A stretch of DNA of 64,000 bases from Cryptomeria japonica (lineage: Eukaryota > Streptophyta > Pinopsida > Cupressales > Cupressaceae), in NCBI RefSeq assembly GCF_030272615.1, contig NC_081406.1, forward strand, positions 462,798,072 to 462,862,071, written 5' to 3'. The position numbers and the translations under genes were made by a program. How positions within the stretch are numbered: the first letter of the stretch is position 1; each line of letters starts with the position of its first letter. The notes under the pieces are model-generated. The model worked only from the letters and a program-made list of their open reading frames with translations, was not told the DNA's origin and ran no database searches. Below, in pieces: positions 59,544 through 64,000 of this stretch.

Positions 59544-59735
59544 GTTCTGATTAATAAGAAGAATAGGTTTTAAGGACCCAAAACTTTTAACAAAGGAGCA
59601 TATAAAAGTTCATCAATAAGCATCCAGTCCTACTAGGAACAACTTACCAAATGATTGGCAAAAAGGCCAGTCAACCGAAAGGACAACAAAAGAAAGGAAC
59701 GACAAAGCAGAAAAACCAAAGAAAGCACAACACAA
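59544..59735 (-). other. 3' tail of coiled-coil gene copy 2, with L1-like end
   Basis: On the minus strand the tail ends with TTTGGGTCCTTAAAACC (a weak hairpin at about 59564-59581), then TTAATCAGAAC (59544-59554). This matches the arrangement at 7883-7922 of copy 1. Confidence 0.5.
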
Positions 59736-60503
59736 CTAAAAAGACTTAAGGAGATCTGTCACCTTATTCACCAGCTGTTCATAGTTTGCCACAGTAGCTT
59801 TGAGTTCTTCCATGTTCTTGTTTGGCTTCTTCTCCTTCTTTTTACCTCTGGTCCTTGTTCTAGGTCCTTGCATTTCTCCCATGCCTTCAATGTCAAGTTC
59901 AATCTCCAGGGAGTCCTTCTCCTCCTCCAGTTTGCTGATGAGGATTTTTGTATTACTAGCTAAGGCCTCCAGTATGTTTAAGCTTTGTTCTGTAATGATT
60001 TTAAGGCATTCTTCAATTTTGTTGACTTTTTTATTAGTTTCCGCCATTCTTTGATCCATACCATTATCGTTAGTTTTTCTCTCAGTCAGGTCTTTCTCCA
60101 TTTGCTCGAACCTGGGGTTGAAGGAATCTTTGATCTCTTTGGCTCTAGAAGTAGTTTTAGTCAAATCCTCAACATATTCTACCATAGATTTGCCTCCGCC
60201 AATACTAATAGTTTCCAAGATTTGGACTCTGTGGTTAATCTTCTTATTATCCTCCACAATTTTCTTGTAACTGGTAATTAGCCAATCAATGGTGTCCACA
60301 AAACCTTTCAAACACTCAGGAGGAGGATTTGAGGAGGGTGATTTCTCACTAGAATTATCCTGATCCTTATTGGAGATGTCACCAACAGTGATTTTATCAA
60401 CTTTTCCATTGATCCTCCATTCAAAACCTTCCCCAGTGGTCTCCTCCTCCAAATTCTGGTCGACTTCCAGATTCTTTCTCTGCACTTGTTCCTCTAGCTC
60501 CAT
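59736..60503 (-). CDS. Coiled-coil gene family, copy 2: 255-codon open frame
   Basis: An uninterrupted frame on the minus strand. The N-terminus is acidic (LEVDQNLEEETTGEGFEW), followed by a serine/proline-rich stretch (SEKSPSSNPPPECLKGF), a long coiled coil from about residue 85 to 200 (NKKVNKIEECLKIITEQSLN), a basic patch (RTRTRGKKKEKKPNKN) and a final helix. The last 90 residues align with copy 1 (7381-7703), for example KIEECLKIITEQSLNILEAL against RLEHNIKKITDQNFQILKSS. The N-terminal domain present in copy 1 (LLNHFRHG) is missing, and the Met may be internal to a longer ancestral protein. Function unknown; a nucleic-acid-binding or particle-forming role is conceivable from the coil plus basic tail. 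Confidence 0.6.
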   Translation of the reverse strand: MELEEQVQRKNLEVDQNLEEETTGEGFEWRINGKVDKITVGDISNKDQDNSSEKSPSSNPPPECLKGFVDTIDWLITSYKKIVEDNKKINHRVQILETISIGGGKSMVEYVEDLTKTTSRAKEIKDSFNPRFEQMEKDLTERKTNDNGMDQRMAETNKKVNKIEECLKIITEQSLNILEALASNTKILISKLEEEKDSLEIELDIEGMGEMQGPRTRTRGKKKEKKPNKNMEELKATVANYEQLVNKVTDLLKSF

Positions 60504-61785
60504 AACCTTGACTTCCTGTTTCTTCTATTTGTTCCTTGTCTGAATTTTGGTTTTCCTATTCCGAGGAGACATTCAAGTTAAAGTTAATAGACACATTGAA
60601 GTTAGTTGTTAAGGTCGCGGGACCCACAACTGCCAACCTTTCCTTTTCCATAATTGTTGGGAAAGAAAAAATAAGGTAGTTCTGAATTATGAATATAGGC
60701 TCGAGACATGTAAGGAATAGGATAAGCAATTTAAAATATAAAATTTAATGAATGATTTATGGTTCGTAATATCTAAAATGCTATTTATATTAGTGAGAAA
60801 AGTTATATTATTTCTAAAATGCTATTTATATTTTTAAATATAGAGATATTATTTATTTTAAATAAATATATATTTAAAATATTGATATTAATAATTATGA
60901 TAAAAAATATAATAATTATTTATTTGGGCAAATTAAATTTTGTTAATAGGTTTTATATTTAATGTTAGTATTCTTATATTTGTGTCTCTCTCATTATTGT
61001 TTAATGTAGTATTAAATAAGTTTAAAGTAATTTAATAATTATTTATATTATAAAAAAAGGGGTGGATTTTTATGATATTATTATTAAGTAATTTATATTA
61101 CTAAAAATGATGTAACATAGCGATATAATAACATATAATAGTATAATAAAAAATATAGTATTAATAATATGATAACCATATAATACTAATAGCATTAATA
61201 TAATAAAAAATATAAAATATAATACAAATAATATAAAAATAAATAATATAAATGTAAATATAAAATTTATATGAACTTTATACAATTGTAACTCCCATAA
61301 AAAACACTATCCTTAATAATATTATTATTAGAATTATAATCCCTTATGAATTCAACTATACCTTTAACTCTCATTCTCATAATAATAATAGGATATAATA
61401 GAATAAAATAATAATAATATAACATAACATAATAACAATGAAAATATATTCCAAAATAAATAAAAACAATGAAAATATATTAATAATAAAAACATAATAA
61501 ATTTTAATTATGGTACTTGAATTAGATATTATAGTACATAATTAGGTTTTGATTTGGGTTAGGGATATGGTTCAATTACAATTCGATTAAAGATTTGAGT
61601 ATAATAAGGGATATAATTGTAGTTATGGCTAAGATAGGGTTTAATTAGCGTTATGATTATATTTAAATTAGGTTTAAATTAAATAGCTTTAAGTTAGGGT
61701 TAGGTTGAGGGATTAATTATACTTATCATAAGAGAACTTCCATGATTGTTTATTTTGTTAAATAGTAGGAAAGCATCATGGATGG
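60504..61785. other. Very AT-rich spacer with ATA-type low complexity
   Basis: Bases 60720-61560 are almost entirely A and T, with AATAATATA and TAATAATAT words. From 61550 to 61720 GGGTTAGG and GGTTTAATTAG words recur, possibly degenerate simple repeats. No coding region is supported. Confidence 0.7.
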
Positions 61786-61856
61786 CGATGCAAGGGAGGA
61801 GGTTAGAGTTTCATGGCTTTAGACATGGTTATTTTGCATAGTTTCATGATAGATAT

Positions 61857-63850
61857 TTGAACCAAAGATTTCAAAATCCTATTCAATGGCCTTATGAGAA
61901 TTCTTGGGAGGATCAACTAAAGGAAAGACAATTGCCAATTTTGGGGAAACAACAATTTTTCTTGGACCATCCGCAAACATCCAAAATCTGTTGGGCTTTG
62001 CTAAAATCTTTTCTTGTCCTGAAGGAGGTTTTAAGAAATTTCAAGATAAAATGGGGTGACCAAAAGAGAAGGTCATGCCAAAATCAGGGGAGAAGGTGTA
62101 TGTTGAAATGATCCCAAAAAAATGATTATAGTTCAAATAGGAAATGAATCCCGGCAATATGTAGTCAAAATGCTTTGAGAAAGGGATTTCTTCATGAAAT
62201 GGACTAGAAAATGGATAAAGGGGGCTTCACTCAGTGAACCTGTGTTATATCACCTACGTTCATGACATACTAAAGAATCCCCCTATCAAAAAAAATTGCC
62301 CTAAAATCCTTTTTTTCCACCCCCTCCCAATACAGAACCTGAATTAAAAGCCCTCTTATTTGCACAAAATATTACATTTTTCATAGCCCGAATTAAAAAC
62401 CCCCCTATTTTCACCAATGGGCAATATATTGCACCCTCATTTTTTGGATATTAAACCCCCCAATATGAATGCACGTGATATGATATTGCCTTTTTAGTGA
62501 AGCCCTCGTGGAATGGATTATGTGCACTAGGGTGTGCAAGTAGTGTGATGAACAATGGGGTAGGAATTTTATTCTAGAAACCCTTCCTAATGGTTAGTTG
62601 TGAAAGGCAGGGAGAAGTTGTGGATCCTAAACAATGACCCTTTTTTATGGGTGGGGTGAGCTTTTTTATTAGAGACTAGTACCCTAATTTTGACCCAACC
62701 AAAGCCACTATTTATCAAATCCCTATTTGGGTTCATCTTTATAATTTATCGCAAGAATATTAGGATATGGAAACATTGTAAATCATTGATAATAGAATTG
62801 GTAAATTCTTAAAGGTAAATGAAGCTTTCGAAAATCAAGATTGTAGGATGTATCCTTGAATCTATATTCTTTGGAGACCACATCCTCCCTCACCTAAGGA
62901 TATAGAGATTGGGACAGAAAGACCTTTGGTGGCAACATATAGAAGTAGAAGAGATTGTTGAGAATTGCAAAGCGTGTAAATATTAATGGCACCCAACAAA
63001 GGATTGTGTGGTTTTTAAAAAAGGAAAAGGTTGGGAGGATGACCTTCTTCTCAGCAAGTTAGCCAATGTTGATTAGGTAATGGTAGTTAGAGTGTTTGAC
63101 ATTTATCAACCATGAGATGAGGAAGGAGAGCCCCCTTTAACCAAAGAGAATTGCCATATAGTTTCTTTGGAGGAAGAGGTCCATGGCTTCCACCCTATTG
63201 AAAAATTGGAGAAAGAGTTAAAGGATATATTGAAAGAGAGCATAGGTTATGGTATCCTAAATCATTCAAAAGGGGCTCATCAAGATGGCTTGTCAAACAC
63301 CAATTAGTATAGTATGAAAAAAATGAAGAAATATCAAGAGAAAGAAACCATGGGAATAGAGATTAGTTTGAGTACAGAGATTGGTACAACACGAATTTCA
63401 AAGGCTTAGGGGGTGGAAAAATTGGGGTCGGTAGAGGAGGAATATCTCAGTCAACATTCATCTCAGCGAGGGAAGGATTTGCTTGAAAGTTGAGACAGTG
63501 GATCCAACTTTGGAAAAGTTGGATGTCTTAGAGTTGGAAAAATTCTCACTCATGGTGATGAAGAAGGGAGAGATTTTAGTAAGCTGAGGGGGAGATTGGT
63601 CTTGATATTTTTATCATAGATATTCAAATTTCCCTAGAGAAAATTTCTCAATCTAGGGGATGCGCAAAGTTATCATTCCCTAAGCGAAAGGGATAGAGGT
63701 ATTTTAGATCTTTTTCTTTCAAAAGAAGAGGATGTTTTAGGGCTTAAGGATGAGGAAGGAATTTTGAAAAAAAGAATCATAAATTAGACTTACTCTAGAA
63801 CCAACAAGGTAAATGTAGGCAAGAAAAAGGATAGAGAAAACTAAGATTTG
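61857..63850 (+). pseudogene. LINE ORF1 with DUF4283-like region and zinc knuckle (decayed)
   Basis: The N-terminal piece (QLPILGKQQFFLDHPQTSK) is open at 61857-62111, and a frameshift leads into IVQIGNESRQYVVKML. After the MITE, the text (FILETLPNG, GREKLWILNNDPFLWVG, then PNFDPTKATIYQIPIWVHLYNL) has the block order of DUF4283 proteins, though spread over several frames. The knuckle at about 62955-62995 reads CKACKY-stop-WHPTKDC, correctly spaced as CX2CX4HX4C but with a stop. An acidic, low-complexity C-terminal region continues almost open to about 63850. ORF1 proteins coat LINE RNA and carry it to the target site. Confidence 0.7.
62222..62505. mobile_element. 284-bp MITE inserted in LINE ORF1
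   Basis: Ends in inverted copies: GGGCTTCACT (62222-62231) and AGTGAAGCCC (62496-62505) are a perfect 10-bp pair, and the complementarity continues imperfectly for about 45 bases on each side (ATATCAC and TTCAT blocks match). The interior is AT-rich and non-coding. LINE-like coding text is present on both sides. A target duplication could not be settled, so the superfamily is open. Confidence 0.75.
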
Positions 63851-63880
63851 GGAAGGGATTATCTTCCTTCTTAGGTAGCT

Positions 63881-64000
63881 ATGATAACCCTATCTTGGAA
63901 TTTTAGGGGCTACAATGTCTTTAACAAGAGGTGTCTAATCAAGTGTTATTTTGATCAAACAAGACTAAATGTTGTTATGATTCTAAAATGTATCTTAACT
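63881..64000 (+). CDS. LINE ORF2, N-terminal endonuclease (partial)
   Basis: The first 40 codons are open from ATG 63881 to the window edge. MITLSWNFRGYNVFNKRCLI matches the start of the apurinic-like endonuclease of plant L1 LINEs, which nicks target DNA to prime reverse transcription; the Asn of SWN is an active-site residue. The position where the family usually has LQET reads ILKC here, so the metal-binding Glu seems to be lost (E to K). Whether the downstream RT is intact cannot be seen. Confidence 0.8.
   Translation, partial: MITLSWNFRGYNVFNKRCLIKCYFDQTRLNVVMILKCILT

Larger units (their letters stand above)
61790..64000 (+). mobile_element. L1-type LINE, 5' part, running off the window
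   Basis: ORF1 remnants (61857-63850) are followed by the start of an ORF2 endonuclease (63881). The architecture (DUF4283-like domain, CCHC knuckle, then SWNFRG endonuclease start) is that of plant L1-type non-LTR retrotransposons. A MITE interrupts ORF1 at 62222-62505. The RT lies beyond base 64000. Confidence 0.8.

Overview
The window looks like intergenic DNA from a very large plant genome, most likely a gymnosperm such as a conifer. This is inferred from plant-type LTR retrotransposons, long LTRs, deep nesting, heavy decay by stop codons, AT-rich spacers, and the lack of any convincing host gene in 64 kb. No rRNA, CRISPR array or bacterial-type gene is seen. I found no believable tRNA gene.

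Layout, left to right. (1) 1-5638 is the 3' part of a plus-strand Ty3/gypsy element: a decayed integrase split by a 1.3-kb solo LTR (226-1552, target duplication GAAAC), then a long extra ORF (3278-5626) whose stop codon touches the polypurine tract. (2) 6301-7922 is a decayed coiled-coil gene. It has a second copy on the minus strand at 59544-60503, and both share an L1-like 3' end. (3) 7928-10150 is a gypsy gag-protease fragment fused to the 3' end of a plant-mobile-domain (PMD) gene. (4) A second, inverted PMD gene (11640-12885 and 20731-21150, minus strand) is split by a complete 7.8-kb LTR element (12886-20730). That element has a gag with four zinc knuckles but no pol, and carries instead a giant unrecognised second ORF. 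(5) A plus-strand gypsy LTR starts at 22347; AT-rich DNA without recognisable genes follows.

(6) 27895-49122 is a minus-strand Tat-lineage gypsy element with two 1.13-kb LTRs and, in order, gag, protease, G-patch-like segment, RT, RNase H, a second (archaeal-type) RNase H and integrase. It contains two later insertions. One is a 4.8-kb Ty1/copia element (29958-34801, TSD GGATT, a single reading frame apart from six stops and one lost base). The other is a 4.2-kb LTR-like insertion (37772-41984, TSD TGGAG) with a GC-rich island. A direct repeat flanks the complex (26697-27894 and 50789-51985). (7) 52-61 kb holds weak gag relics, microsatellites, a MITE-like hairpin and the second coiled-coil gene. 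(8) 61790-64000 is the 5' part of an L1-type LINE: ORF1 with a DUF4283-like region and zinc knuckle, interrupted by a 284-bp MITE, then the first 40 codons of the ORF2 endonuclease.

The most unusual content is the set of accessory genes carried by retroelements. These are the ORF3 behind the gypsy pol, the giant lysine/glutamate-rich ORF2 of the pol-less element, the two-copy coiled-coil family, and the antisense PMD gene. Several share an outline of a helical N-terminal domain followed by a charged linker and coiled coil. Nesting gives a relative order: the Tat element was present before the copia element and the 4.2-kb LTR entered it, and the minus-strand PMD gene was present before the pol-less element entered it.
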